Assembly (NCBI RefSeq): GCF_052078665.1
Contig: NZ_JBQJIK010000006.1
Span: forward strand, 62,001-126,000
Direction: 5' to 3'
Length of the DNA stretch: 64,000 nucleotides
From: Inquilinus sp052078665
GTDB taxonomy: Bacteria; Pseudomonadota; Alphaproteobacteria; DSM-16000; Inquilinaceae
Part shown: one piece after another, positions 54,280 through 62,196 of the stretch
Position numbering within the stretch: position 1 is the stretch's first letter
Layout of the letters: each line of letters starts with the position of its first letter
The notes under the pieces: model-generated
The model's input: the letters and a program-made list of their open reading frames with translations, nothing else
The model's database searches: none
What the model was told of the DNA's origin: nothing
Position numbers and translations under genes: made by a program

Positions 54280-55137
54280 TCAGCGGGCCGTCGCCATCAT
54301 CGTGCGGCCCTCGGCGTTGCCGGCCTTGGCGGCGTCCAACACCTCCGGATAGGGGTAGTTCAGCCCCAGCAGCTGGCGCAGGTCGGGGCTGGCCTGCTCG
54401 ACGAAGGCGCGAGGCAGGGCGGCCGGCATATCCTCCATCGGCTTCACGAATTTCGGCAGATACTGGATCAGGATCGCCGACCGCTCCTGCTGCGACCGGT
54501 TCGGCATGGCGCAGTGCCAGACCGCGCCGAAGAACACCACGGTGTCGCCCGGCTCGCCCAGCATGCGGGCGCAGCGCTCGTGGAAGCGGTCGCTCTCGGC
54601 CGGGTAGCGCAGCTCCTTCTGCGTGCCGGGCACATAGGCGGTGGCGCCGGTCTCCTCGGTGAAGGGGTCGAGCAGGATCGTCGCCTGGGCGTTCAGCGGG
54701 AAGGACGCGTTGATCCGCACCGGATGCGACTCCGGCTTGTGCATGTCCCAGTAGGGATAGTCGATATGCGGTTCCTGGCCCGGGCCGCCCGGCAGGATGC
54801 GGTTGGCCGCGATCGACCCCATGATGAACTCGCTGCCGAGAAAGGCGCGCATCACCGTCATCAGGGTTGGATGCGCCGCTATGCGCGAGAACACCTGGCC
54901 CTTGGCCAGCAGGTTCCATACCCGGCGCTGCAGGGCGATCTTGCCCTCCTGCTCGGCGGCGCCCTGGAAATGCGTGACCTTGGCCGTGCTGCCCTCGGAT
55001 TCGCGCATCACCACCGCCCGCGCCTCGGCGATCTCCGCGGCCGTGAACAGGCCGCGCAGCACCACCGCGCCCGCGCCGTCCAGCAGCTCCGCCACGATCG
55101 CGGCCGGGTCGATCGTGTCTGGTGTGTAGGTCTTCAT
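54280..55137 (-). CDS. Phytanoyl-CoA dioxygenase (PhyH) family oxygenase
   Basis: 285 aa from ATG 55137 (MKTYTPDTIDPAAIVAELL). Fe(II)/2-oxoglutarate site: His-x-Asp in QEPHIDYPYWDMHKPES, the distal His in FFGAVWHCAMPNRS, followed by the 2-oxoglutarate-binding Arg in the next strand. Substrate is unknown; many members hydroxylate small molecules. It diverges from an oxidoreductase over a perfect LacI-type operator. Five bases separate its stop from comEC. Confidence 0.85.
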   Translation of the reverse strand: MKTYTPDTIDPAAIVAELLDGAGAVVLRGLFTAAEIAEARAVVMRESEGSTAKVTHFQGAAEQEGKIALQRRVWNLLAKGQVFSRIAAHPTLMTVMRAFLGSEFIMGSIAANRILPGGPGQEPHIDYPYWDMHKPESHPVRINASFPLNAQATILLDPFTEETGATAYVPGTQKELRYPAESDRFHERCARMLGEPGDTVVFFGAVWHCAMPNRSQQERSAILIQYLPKFVKPMEDMPAALPRAFVEQASPDLRQLLGLNYPYPEVLDAAKAGNAEGRTMMATAR

Positions 55138-55172
55138 GCCGCTCCTCCCTGTCGGATGCCGCAGCGTAATCA

Positions 55173-55194
55173 GATTTGCAAGCGCTTGCAAATC
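55173..55194. promoter_or_regulatory. Perfect 22-bp LacI-type operator
   Basis: GATTTGCAAGC joined to its complement GCTTGCAAATC, with the central CG step typical of LacI/GalR operators. It lies between the divergent PhyH and oxidoreductase genes. The LacI gene at 57795-58817 is the likely regulator. Confidence 0.75.
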
Positions 55195-55252
55195 GGATCG
55201 AGACCGGTAGAGTTCCCGCGGGGTAGGATCATGCGGACCAGGGAGGAAAGCG

Positions 55253-56380
55253 ATGACGGGGACGCTTCGGATCGGGCTGATCGGGGCCGGCTATATGGGC
55301 AAGGCCCACAGCATCGGCCTGCAGCTGGTGCGCACGGCGTTCCAGCCGCCGCTGATCCCGGTCTGCGAGATGATCTGCAGCACCACGGAGGAGGGTGCAG
55401 CCGCCCATGCCAAGGCCTGGGGCTGGAACCGATCGACCGCGGACTGGCGGGCGCTGGTGGCCGACCCGGCGGTCGACGCGGTCATCATCGCCACCCCGCC
55501 GCGCACCCATCTGGCCATGGCGACCGAGGCGCTGCGCCTGGGCAAGCCGGTGTTCTGCGAGAAGCCGCTGGGCTGCGACCCGGCCGAATCCAAGGCCATG
55601 GTCGACGCGGCCGAGAAAGCGGGCGTCGCCACCATGGTCGGTTTCAACTACATCCGCACCCCGGCCAGCCAGCTGGCGAAGCAGATCATCGATGCCGGCG
55701 AGATCGGTGAGGTGATCCAGGTCACCGCCGAGCATGTCGAGGACTACCTGCACGACCCGCGGGCGCCGGCCTCCTGGCGCACCCGGATCGCCACCGGCAG
55801 CGAGGCCGGGGCGCTGGGCGACGTCGGCCCGCATATCGTCAACGCCTGTCTGCGGCTGGTCGGGCCGATCGACTCGCTTGTGGCGGATCTGAACATCGTG
55901 CGGGCGACGCGACCGGGGCCGGCGGGCGAGGAGCGGGTGGAGAATGACGACCAGGGCCAGATGCTGCTGCGCTTCGCCAGCGGCGCCACCGGCTCGCTCA
56001 GCTTCAGCCGCGTCGCCGCCGGGCGGAAGATGGGCTACACCTACCGCATCACCGGCACCAAGGGCGCCCTGGCCTTCGACCAGGAGAACCAGAACGAGCT
56101 GTGGCTGTACGACGCCGCACGGCCGGCGGCGCGCCAGGGCTTTCAGCGTCTGCTGACCGGGCCGGCGCATCCCGACTACCTGGCCTTCAACCAGGGCGTC
56201 GGCCACGGCACCGGCTACAACGAGCAGATCGTGATCGAGGCGCGCGACTTCCTCGAGGCGGTGGCGACCGGCCGGCCGGTCTGGCCGACCTTCCGCGACG
56301 GCTGGGAGGTCGACCGGGTGACCGCCGCCGCCCTGCGCTCCGCCCGCGAGCGCGCCTGGGTGCGGATCGCGGACGTGTGA
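55253..56380 (+). CDS. Gfo/Idh/MocA-family NAD(P)-dependent oxidoreductase
   Basis: 375 aa from ATG 55253 with GGGAGGAAAGCG. Rossmann start LRIGLIGAGYMGKAHSIGL, then VIIATPPRTHLAMATEAL and the catalytic EKPLGCDPAE (Glu-Lys-Pro). The C-terminal half has the sheet domain (GEIGEVIQVTAEHVEDYL; GALGDVGPHIVNACLRLVG with its His). Oxidises sugars, inositols or related acids; substrate unknown. Probably in one regulon with the PhyH dioxygenase through the LacI operator. Confidence 0.9.
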   Translation: MTGTLRIGLIGAGYMGKAHSIGLQLVRTAFQPPLIPVCEMICSTTEEGAAAHAKAWGWNRSTADWRALVADPAVDAVIIATPPRTHLAMATEALRLGKPVFCEKPLGCDPAESKAMVDAAEKAGVATMVGFNYIRTPASQLAKQIIDAGEIGEVIQVTAEHVEDYLHDPRAPASWRTRIATGSEAGALGDVGPHIVNACLRLVGPIDSLVADLNIVRATRPGPAGEERVENDDQGQMLLRFASGATGSLSFSRVAAGRKMGYTYRITGTKGALAFDQENQNELWLYDAARPAARQGFQRLLTGPAHPDYLAFNQGVGHGTGYNEQIVIEARDFLEAVATGRPVWPTFRDGWEVDRVTAAALRSARERAWVRIADV

Positions 56381-56383
56381 GGG

Positions 56384-57085
56384 TCAGCCGCGCAGCCGTG
56401 ACCGGGCCGTCGGCGACAGCAGGGCGACCTCTGGCGGCCGGGCCAGATGCGGCCGCAGCGCCTCGGCGAAGCCGGGAGCCGCGGCGTGGCGCTCATAGGT
56501 GGCCCGGTCCGGGAAGCGGGAGAACCAGACGAAGACCCGCGCGTCCTCCCGCACCGGCAGGGCCGGGAAGCCGTTCTCGCCGTGCTCCCTCACGAAGCTC
56601 GCCAGGATCGGCACGCCGGCATCGCCCAGCATCGGCGCCAGGACGGTCTCGAACATCTCGGGGAATTCGGCCTCGGCCTCAGGCAGAAGATGCCAGGTTG
56701 TGGCCATGATGATCCCATCGTTGCCGGAGGCAGGGCGGTCAGGGCCGAGCAGGAAGCCCGAGTCCGGACGCGCCGGCCGCAGCAGCAGCACGTCGTCCGA
56801 ATCGATCATGGTGGCGTTGGCAGCGCTGCGATGCGCCTGCCACACCGGCCCGTCATAGAAGGCCCGCAGCGACTCGGTCCGCGACCGCAGGTCCGGGAAG
56901 CCGCGCAGCCAGACGAAATGGTCGGGCACGCCGAGGTCGCGGAACTGGCCGATGACGTCGATCCCGACCGCCTCCTGCGTCTCCACGAACTCCCGGTCGA
57001 ACAGCGTGATCAGCACATCGCGCTGCCCCGGATGCAGCGTGTAGCGCCGCAACTCCACGACCGGGCTGAAGGTCCCACTTTGCAT
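56384..57085 (-). CDS. NIPSNAP family protein
   Basis: 233 aa from ATG 57085 with AGGAGG. Ferredoxin-like NIPSNAP repeats: VELRRYTLHPGQRDVLITLF at the start (Glu-Leu-Arg-x-Tyr) and a second unit from about residue 125 (MATTWHLLPEAEAEFPEMFE). Small cytoplasmic proteins of this type often sit in catabolic or stress gene sets; the reaction is unknown. It diverges from a TetR gene and its 3' end meets the oxidoreductase gene. Confidence 0.8.
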   Translation of the reverse strand: MQSGTFSPVVELRRYTLHPGQRDVLITLFDREFVETQEAVGIDVIGQFRDLGVPDHFVWLRGFPDLRSRTESLRAFYDGPVWQAHRSAANATMIDSDDVLLLRPARPDSGFLLGPDRPASGNDGIIMATTWHLLPEAEAEFPEMFETVLAPMLGDAGVPILASFVREHGENGFPALPVREDARVFVWFSRFPDRATYERHAAAPGFAEALRPHLARPPEVALLSPTARSRLRG

Positions 57086-57102
57086 GATCGCCTCCTGTTA
57101 TC

Positions 57103-57148
57103 AGAACAGACCGGTTGCCCGGTTTTAGAACAGACTGATTGTCCGGTT
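57103..57148. promoter_or_regulatory. Tandem 22-bp repeats, probable TetR operator
   Basis: AGAACAGACCGGTTGCCCGG (57103-57122, continuing TT) and AGAACAGACTGATTGTCCGG (57127-57146, continuing TT) repeat with a 24-base period between the divergent NIPSNAP and TetR genes. The first copy contains ACCGGT. Two adjacent dimers could bind on almost the same face. The tetR ATG is 24 bases beyond the second copy. Confidence 0.6.
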
Positions 57149-57171
57149 GGGTCAATATGTTACGGTGGGGC

Positions 57172-57798
57172 ATGACCGAGAGCGAAAGCCGGCGAAAGCG
57201 CAGCTATGACCCCGAGGGGATGCGGCGGCGCCTGCTGGATGTGGCGGCGGAGGCGTTCCAGTCCCGCGGCTACCAGGCCACCGGCATGCATGAGCTGATG
57301 CGCGAGGCCGGGGTGACCGGCGGCGCGCTTTATCACCATTTCCCGACCAAGAAGGCGCTCGGCCTCGCCATCATCCGCGACCGGGTGGCGGCGGAGGTTG
57401 AGGAGACCTGGATCGAGCCGGTCCGCACGGCGCCGGACGCGATCGACGGCATCGTCGGCGTGTTCGACCGGATCGCCGCCGGGCTGCGTCGGCGCGGCGC
57501 CGTCTCCGGCTGCCCGCTGAACAACCTGGCGCTGGAGCTGTCGCTGGCCGATCCGGAGTTCCGCACGGCGACGCAGGCGGTGTTCGAAGCCTGGCGGGCG
57601 GCGATCGCGGCTCGGCTGCGCGCCGACCAGGCGGCCGGCCGGCTGGTCCCGGCGGATGCCGACGACCTCGCCGCCTTCATCGTCGCCGCCTATTCCGGGG
57701 CGATGGCCCAGGCCAAGGCGCAACAGGATGCCGCCCCGCTGGAAGCCTGCGCGCGGCAGTTGATACGGTATCTGAAAGGGCTGCGGTCCGGCGCCTAG
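57172..57798 (+). CDS. TetR-family transcriptional repressor
   Basis: 208 aa from ATG 57172 (MTESESRRKRSYDPEG); an ATG at 57157 is also possible. The N-terminal DNA-binding domain reads RRRLLDVAAEAFQSRGYQAT, HELMREAGVTGGALYHHFPT, KKALGLAIIRDRV. The C-terminal ligand domain resembles the YezE/LmrA-type regulators (GCPLNNLALELSLADPEFR). Likely self-regulated and controlling the NIPSNAP gene over the shared tandem repeats. Its TAG stop overlaps the LacI stop within the sequence CTAG. Confidence 0.9.
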   Translation: MTESESRRKRSYDPEGMRRRLLDVAAEAFQSRGYQATGMHELMREAGVTGGALYHHFPTKKALGLAIIRDRVAAEVEETWIEPVRTAPDAIDGIVGVFDRIAAGLRRRGAVSGCPLNNLALELSLADPEFRTATQAVFEAWRAAIAARLRADQAAGRLVPADADDLAAFIVAAYSGAMAQAKAQQDAAPLEACARQLIRYLKGLRSGA

Positions 57799-58817
57799 AG
57801 GCTGTCGCGCTCAACCAGGGTGATGTCGAACAGCCGGCCCTGGATCGGGTGGTCGGGATCGGCCAGGCGGGCGGCGATCTGGTCGATGGCGTGGCGCACC
57901 ATCTCGGCCATGGGTTGGCGGACCGTGGTCAGGCGATAGCTCGGCCAGGAGGCCAGCTTCATGTCGTCGAAGCCGACGATGCTGATGTCCTGCGGCACGG
58001 CGAGGCCGCGCTCGCGGCAGGCATCGAAGGCGCCGAGCGCCAGGATGTCGTCGCCGCAGAACACCGCCTGCGGCCGGTGCCGGTCGAGCACAGCGTGCAT
58101 GCCGCGGCGGCCATGCTCATGCGAATAGTCGCCGGCGAACTCTACAGCCATCGGCTGCAGTCTCGCCGCTTCCAGCCCCTGAGAGAAGCCCGCGGCACGG
58201 TCGATCGACGACGAATCGGTCCCGGCCCCGCCGAGGAAGGCCAACTGCCGCAGGCCGCGCGCCAGCATCGCTTCGGCGACCAGGCGCCCGCCGGCGACAT
58301 TGTCGACCGTCACCACCGGCACCGCCGCCCCCGCCCGGCCGAACACATGCACCACCGGCAGCCCGGCGCGGGCGCAGGACTCCGCAAAGCCCTCGGGCGG
58401 CGCGGAGGTGGCGATCAGCACGGCGTCGACGCTGTATTGCAGCATCATGTCGAGGGCGGAGTCGGCGCCGCCATCCTCCGACAGGTTGGCGATCAGCGGC
58501 CGCAGCCCGCGCCGCTGCAGCTCCCGCGTGAACAGGTCGAACACGTCCATGAAGGCGGGGTTGGCGAAATGGCTCGAGACCAGCCCGACCAGCTCGGTCC
58601 GGCCGGTCATCAGGCTGCGCGCCAGCTGGTTGGGGCGGTAGCCCAGCGCCTCCGCCGCCGCCAGGACGCGGGCCCGCATCCGGGGCGAGACGCTGGCGTC
58701 CTTGGTGAAGGTGCGGGAGACGGCGGAGATCGAGACGCCGGCCGCTTCCGCGACCTGCTGCGCCGTGGCCCGCTCGGCGCCGCTGGCCCGATGCCGGCTG
58801 CTGGTGGAGCGCCTCAC
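57795..58817 (-). CDS. LacI-family transcriptional regulator
   Basis: 340 aa from GTG 58817. Helix-turn-helix TAQQVAEAAGVSISAVSRTF, hinge LGYRPNQLARSLMTGR, then a periplasmic-binding-protein-like ligand domain (VGLVSSHFANPAFMDVFD; GRLVAEAMLARGLRQLAFLG; AVFCGDDILALGAFDACRE). The perfect operator at 55173 is the best target. It sits 35 bases downstream of lexA on the same strand, so readthrough from lexA is possible. Confidence 0.92.
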   Translation of the reverse strand: MRRSTSSRHRASGAERATAQQVAEAAGVSISAVSRTFTKDASVSPRMRARVLAAAEALGYRPNQLARSLMTGRTELVGLVSSHFANPAFMDVFDLFTRELQRRGLRPLIANLSEDGGADSALDMMLQYSVDAVLIATSAPPEGFAESCARAGLPVVHVFGRAGAAVPVVTVDNVAGGRLVAEAMLARGLRQLAFLGGAGTDSSSIDRAAGFSQGLEAARLQPMAVEFAGDYSHEHGRRGMHAVLDRHRPQAVFCGDDILALGAFDACRERGLAVPQDISIVGFDDMKLASWPSYRLTTVRQPMAEMVRHAIDQIAARLADPDHPIQGRLFDITLVERDSL

Positions 58818-58852
58818 GCGGTCACGACCCGCCCGAGGAGGGGCGCAGGAGC

Positions 58853-59578
58853 TTACGAATAGGTCCGCAGCAGCCCGACCAGGCGGCCCTGGATGCGGAC
58901 GCGGTCGGTGGGCAGGTAGCGGGTCTCGTAGGCCGAATTGGCGGCCTCCAGCCCGATCGAGGCGCCCTTCTTGCGCAGCCGCTTCAGCGTCACCTCGTTG
59001 TCGTCGACCAGGGCGACGACGATGACGCCGGGATCGGCCGCGTCGCAGCGCTTGATGATGACGGTGTCGCCGTCCAGGATCCCGGCCTCGACCATGCTGT
59101 CGCCGGCGACCTCCAGGGCGTAGTGCTCGCCCGGGCCGAGCAGCGAGGCCGGCACCTCGGCGTAGTTGGAATGGTCGCGCAGCGCCTCGATCGGCATGCC
59201 GGCGGCGATCCGGCCGTAGAGCGGCAGGCGGACGCCGAGCTCGGGGTTGCTGAGATCGGCGCGCTCCAGCTTGCGGCCGGGCAGGGCGACGTCGGAGCGC
59301 ACGGGCCGGAAGGGAACGACATTGTCATCCTCGGCCGTCGTCGCCGGCGTGTCCGACTTCAGGCAGTCCGGCAGACGCAGCACTTCCAGCGCCCGAGCCC
59401 GATGCGGCAGTCGCCGAATAAAACCGCGCTCCTCAAGGCCGGTGATCAGTCGATGGATGCCCGATTTCGACTTCAGGCTCAGGGCATCCTTCATCTCGTC
59501 GAAGGAAGGACTGACGCCGTCCGCCTCCAGACGGCGGTGAACGAACAACAACAACTCCTGTTGCTTTCGCGTCAGCAA
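58853..59578 (-). CDS. lexA: SOS repressor LexA
   Basis: 241 aa from TTG 59578 (MLTRKQQELLLFVHRRLEAD), chosen because GGAGG lies five bases upstream and the family starts here. N-terminal winged helix with GVSPSFDEMKDALSLKSKSG and GIHRLITGLEERGFI. Cleavage site Ala-Gly in RIAAGMPIEA; catalytic Ser in EVAGDSMVEAGI and Lys in DDNEVTLKRLRKKG. Auto-cleaved upon RecA activation. Downstream of moeA on the same strand after 130 bases. Confidence 0.96.
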   Translation of the reverse strand: MLTRKQQELLLFVHRRLEADGVSPSFDEMKDALSLKSKSGIHRLITGLEERGFIRRLPHRARALEVLRLPDCLKSDTPATTAEDDNVVPFRPVRSDVALPGRKLERADLSNPELGVRLPLYGRIAAGMPIEALRDHSNYAEVPASLLGPGEHYALEVAGDSMVEAGILDGDTVIIKRCDAADPGVIVVALVDDNEVTLKRLRKKGASIGLEAANSAYETRYLPTDRVRIQGRLVGLLRTYS

Positions 59579-59625
59579 GGCATCCTCCGTTCGCAGAGGC
59601 CGCGGCGCGGCCGAATCCCTGGAGA

Positions 59626-59652
59626 GAACATTAGGAGGAACAAAACAAAAAC
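59626..59652 (-). promoter_or_regulatory. Degenerate alphaproteobacterial SOS operator
   Basis: The alphaproteobacterial LexA box is GAAC-N7-GAAC (or its complement). Here GAAC (59638) -AAAACAA- AAAC (59649) has one mismatch, and GAAC (59626) -N8- GAAC (59638) has a spacer one too long. They lie 48-74 bases upstream of the lexA start, where autoregulation is expected. Confidence 0.45.
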
Positions 59653-59708
59653 ACAAGCGCCTAACTGTGGCGCTGTCCGTTCTTTACTTCCTTGTAACGA
59701 TCGGCGCG

Positions 59709-60908
59709 TCAGATGCCGTCGCCGAACAGCACCGCCCCCACCGCCTCGCCGCGCGCCGCGGCCGGGGCATGGGGCGGGCGGATCACCAGCCCGTCGGCCG
59801 CGGCCAGCAGCGACAGCATCGAGCTGTCCTGGGCCGGGAACGGAGTGGCGACATAACCGGAATCCGTCCGCTCGATCCGGGCCCGCAGGTAATCCTCGCG
59901 CCGGTCATTGGCCGGCAGGTCGCGGCCCAGTGTCGCGGCGACGCGATTCTCCGGCGACTCCGCGCCCTGCAGGGCCCACAGCACCGGGCGCAGGAACAGC
60001 CAGCCGCAGACCATGGTCGAGACCGGGTTGCCGGGCAGGCCGAGCAGCGGCGTGTCGTCGAGCCGGCCGAACATCAGCGGCTTGCCCGGCCGCATCGCGA
60101 TGGTCCAGAAGTCGAGCGCCAGGCCGCGTTCGCCGAGCACCGAGCGGATCAGGTCGTGCTCGCCGACCGAGGCGCCGCCGGTGGTGACGATCAGGTCGGC
60201 GCCGCGGGCGCCGGCGGCCAGCGCCGCCAGGGAGTCGGCATTGTCGCGGGCGATGCCGAGATCGACCGGCTCGCCGCCGCAGCTGCGGATCAAGGCCGCC
60301 AGGGCATGGCTGTTGGAGCTGACGATCTGGCTCGGCCCCAGCGCCTCGCCGGGCAGCACGATCTCGTCGCCGGTCGCCAGCACCGCCACGCGGGGGCGGC
60401 GGCGCACATGCAGCCAGGGATGGTTGGTTGAGGCGGCGATGCCGATGTCGCGTGCGGTCAGGCGCCGGCCGGGCTGCAGCAGCACGTCGCCGGTCCGGAA
60501 ATCGAGCCCGGCCTTGCGCACATGGCGGCCGGCGGCGACGCCCTCGCGCACCGTCACCCGGTCGCCGTCGGCGTCGGTGTCCTCCTGCAGCACCACGGCG
60601 TCGGCGCCATCGGGCAGCGGCGCGCCGGTGAAGATGCGGACGCATTGCCCGGGGCCGACCGTGCCCTCGAAGCGGCCGCCGGCCGGGACCTGGCCGATCC
60701 GGCGCAGCGTCGCGGGGACGGAAGCGACATCGGCGGCCCGCACCGCCCAGCCATCCATGGCCGAGACGTCGAGCGGCGGCTGGGTCAGCCGCGCCGCCAC
60801 CGGCTCGGCCAGGATGCGCCCCAGCCCGGCGGGCAGCGGCACGGTCTCGGCCGGCAGGGCGGCGAAGGCGGAGAGGATGCGGGCGCGGGCCTCGGCGACC
60901 GGGATCAT
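59709..60908 (-). CDS. moeA: Molybdopterin molybdenumtransferase
   Basis: 399 aa from ATG 60908. Signature PPLDVSAMDGWAVRA, then RIFTGAPLPDGADAVVLQED, GDEIVLPGEALGPSQIVSSN and TTGGASVGEHDLIRSVL. Inserts molybdate into adenylated molybdopterin. Four-base ATGA overlap with moaC. Confidence 0.96.
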   Translation of the reverse strand: MIPVAEARARILSAFAALPAETVPLPAGLGRILAEPVAARLTQPPLDVSAMDGWAVRAADVASVPATLRRIGQVPAGGRFEGTVGPGQCVRIFTGAPLPDGADAVVLQEDTDADGDRVTVREGVAAGRHVRKAGLDFRTGDVLLQPGRRLTARDIGIAASTNHPWLHVRRRPRVAVLATGDEIVLPGEALGPSQIVSSNSHALAALIRSCGGEPVDLGIARDNADSLAALAAGARGADLIVTTGGASVGEHDLIRSVLGERGLALDFWTIAMRPGKPLMFGRLDDTPLLGLPGNPVSTMVCGWLFLRPVLWALQGAESPENRVAATLGRDLPANDRREDYLRARIERTDSGYVATPFPAQDSSMLSLLAAADGLVIRPPHAPAAARGEAVGAVLFGDGI

Positions 60909-61387
60909 GGCTGGGCCTCGTATGTGCCTGACCGCCCGCCGGATTTGTGCAGCAGCCGCAGGTCGGTCACGACCATGCCGCGGTCCACCGCCTTGCACAT
61001 GTCGTAGACGGTCAGGGCGGCGACGGAGGCGGCGGTCAGCGCCTCCATCTCCACCCCGGTGCGGTGGGTGACCTTGACCGTGGCCTCGATCTCGACCCGG
61101 CTGTGCTCGGCGTCGCAGCGCAGCGCCAGCTCGACGCTGGACAGCGGCAGCGGGTGGCACAGCGGGATCAGCTCGGCGGTGCGCTTGGCGGCCATGATGC
61201 CGGCGATGCGGGCGATGCCCAGCACGTCGCCCTTGGCATGGCCGCCGGCGGCGATCAGCGCCAGCGTCTCCGGCTTCATCTCGACCCGGCAGCCGGCCCG
61301 CGCCACCCGCACCGTTGCCTCCTTGGCGGAGACGTCGACCATGCGGGCCTGGCCGGCCGCATCGAAATGGGTCAGCTCGCCGGTCAT
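60905..61387 (-). CDS. moaC: Cyclic pyranopterin monophosphate synthase
   Basis: 160 aa from ATG 61387. Family blocks AAKRTAELIPLCHPLPLSSV, KVTHRTGVEMEALTAASVAA, YDMCKAVDRGMVVTDLRLL. First ring-forming step of molybdenum cofactor synthesis with MoaA. Overlaps trpC upstream and moeA downstream by four bases each. Confidence 0.97.
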   Translation of the reverse strand: MTGELTHFDAAGQARMVDVSAKEATVRVARAGCRVEMKPETLALIAAGGHAKGDVLGIARIAGIMAAKRTAELIPLCHPLPLSSVELALRCDAEHSRVEIEATVKVTHRTGVEMEALTAASVAALTVYDMCKAVDRGMVVTDLRLLHKSGGRSGTYEAQP

Positions 61388-62196
61388 GCCGCCGAGGATC
61401 TCGCGGCCGGCGTCAGCAGCGCCCGGGTGGCGGCGGCGACGTCGTCGTGCCGCATCAGGCTTTCGCCGATCAGGAAGGTGGTGGCGCCGGCGCGGGCCAT
61501 CCGGGCCAGGTCGGCCGGGGCGGACAGGCCGCTCTCGGAGACCAGCAACCGGTCGCCCGGGACCTGCGCCGCCAGCGCCTCGGTGGTGGCGAGGTCGACC
61601 TGCAGGGTCTTGAGGTTGCGGTTGTTGATGCCGAGCAGCGGCGAGCGGAGTTTCAACGCCCGGTCCAGCTCGGCCGCGTCATGCACCTCGACCAGCACGT
61701 CCATGCCGGCGTCGATGGCCGCCTGTTCCAGCTCGCGCGCGGTGGCGTCGTCCAGCGCCGCCATGATCAGCAGGATGCAGTCGGCGCCCAGCGCCCGGGC
61801 CTCGACGATCTGGTAGGGGTCGACCATGAAGTCCTTGCGCAGCACCGGCAGCTCGACGGCGTTGCGGGCGGCGGTCAGGTACTCGTCGGCGCCCTGGAAA
61901 TAGGGCACGTCGGTCAGCACCGACAGGCAGCTGGCGCCGCCGTCGCGATAGGCGCGGGCGAGGGCGGGCGGGTCGAAGTCGGGGCGGATCAGCCCCTTCG
62001 ACGGCGAGGCCTTCTTGATCTCGGCGATCAGGCCGTAGCGGCCTTCAGCCTGCGCCCGGCGCAGCGCGGCGACGAAGCCGCGCGGCGGCGCGGCGCGGTC
62101 GGCCAGGCGGCTGATCTCGGCCGGCGGCACCGCCGCCTTGCGGGCCTCGATGTGCCGCCGCTTGTCGGCGACGATGCGGGTGAGGGTGTCGCTCAT
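61384..62196 (-). CDS. trpC: Indole-3-glycerol-phosphate synthase
   Basis: 270 aa from ATG 62196. TIM barrel with GLIAEIKKASPSKGLIRPDF, LSVLTDVPYFQGADEYL, PVLRKDFMVDPYQIVEARA, LGINNRNLKTLQVDL and LLVSESGLSAPADL. Converts CdRP to indole-glycerol phosphate. Overlaps trpD and moaC by ATGA. Confidence 0.97.
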   Translation of the reverse strand: MSDTLTRIVADKRRHIEARKAAVPPAEISRLADRAAPPRGFVAALRRAQAEGRYGLIAEIKKASPSKGLIRPDFDPPALARAYRDGGASCLSVLTDVPYFQGADEYLTAARNAVELPVLRKDFMVDPYQIVEARALGADCILLIMAALDDATARELEQAAIDAGMDVLVEVHDAAELDRALKLRSPLLGINNRNLKTLQVDLATTEALAAQVPGDRLLVSESGLSAPADLARMARAGATTFLIGESLMRHDDVAAATRALLTPAARSSAA

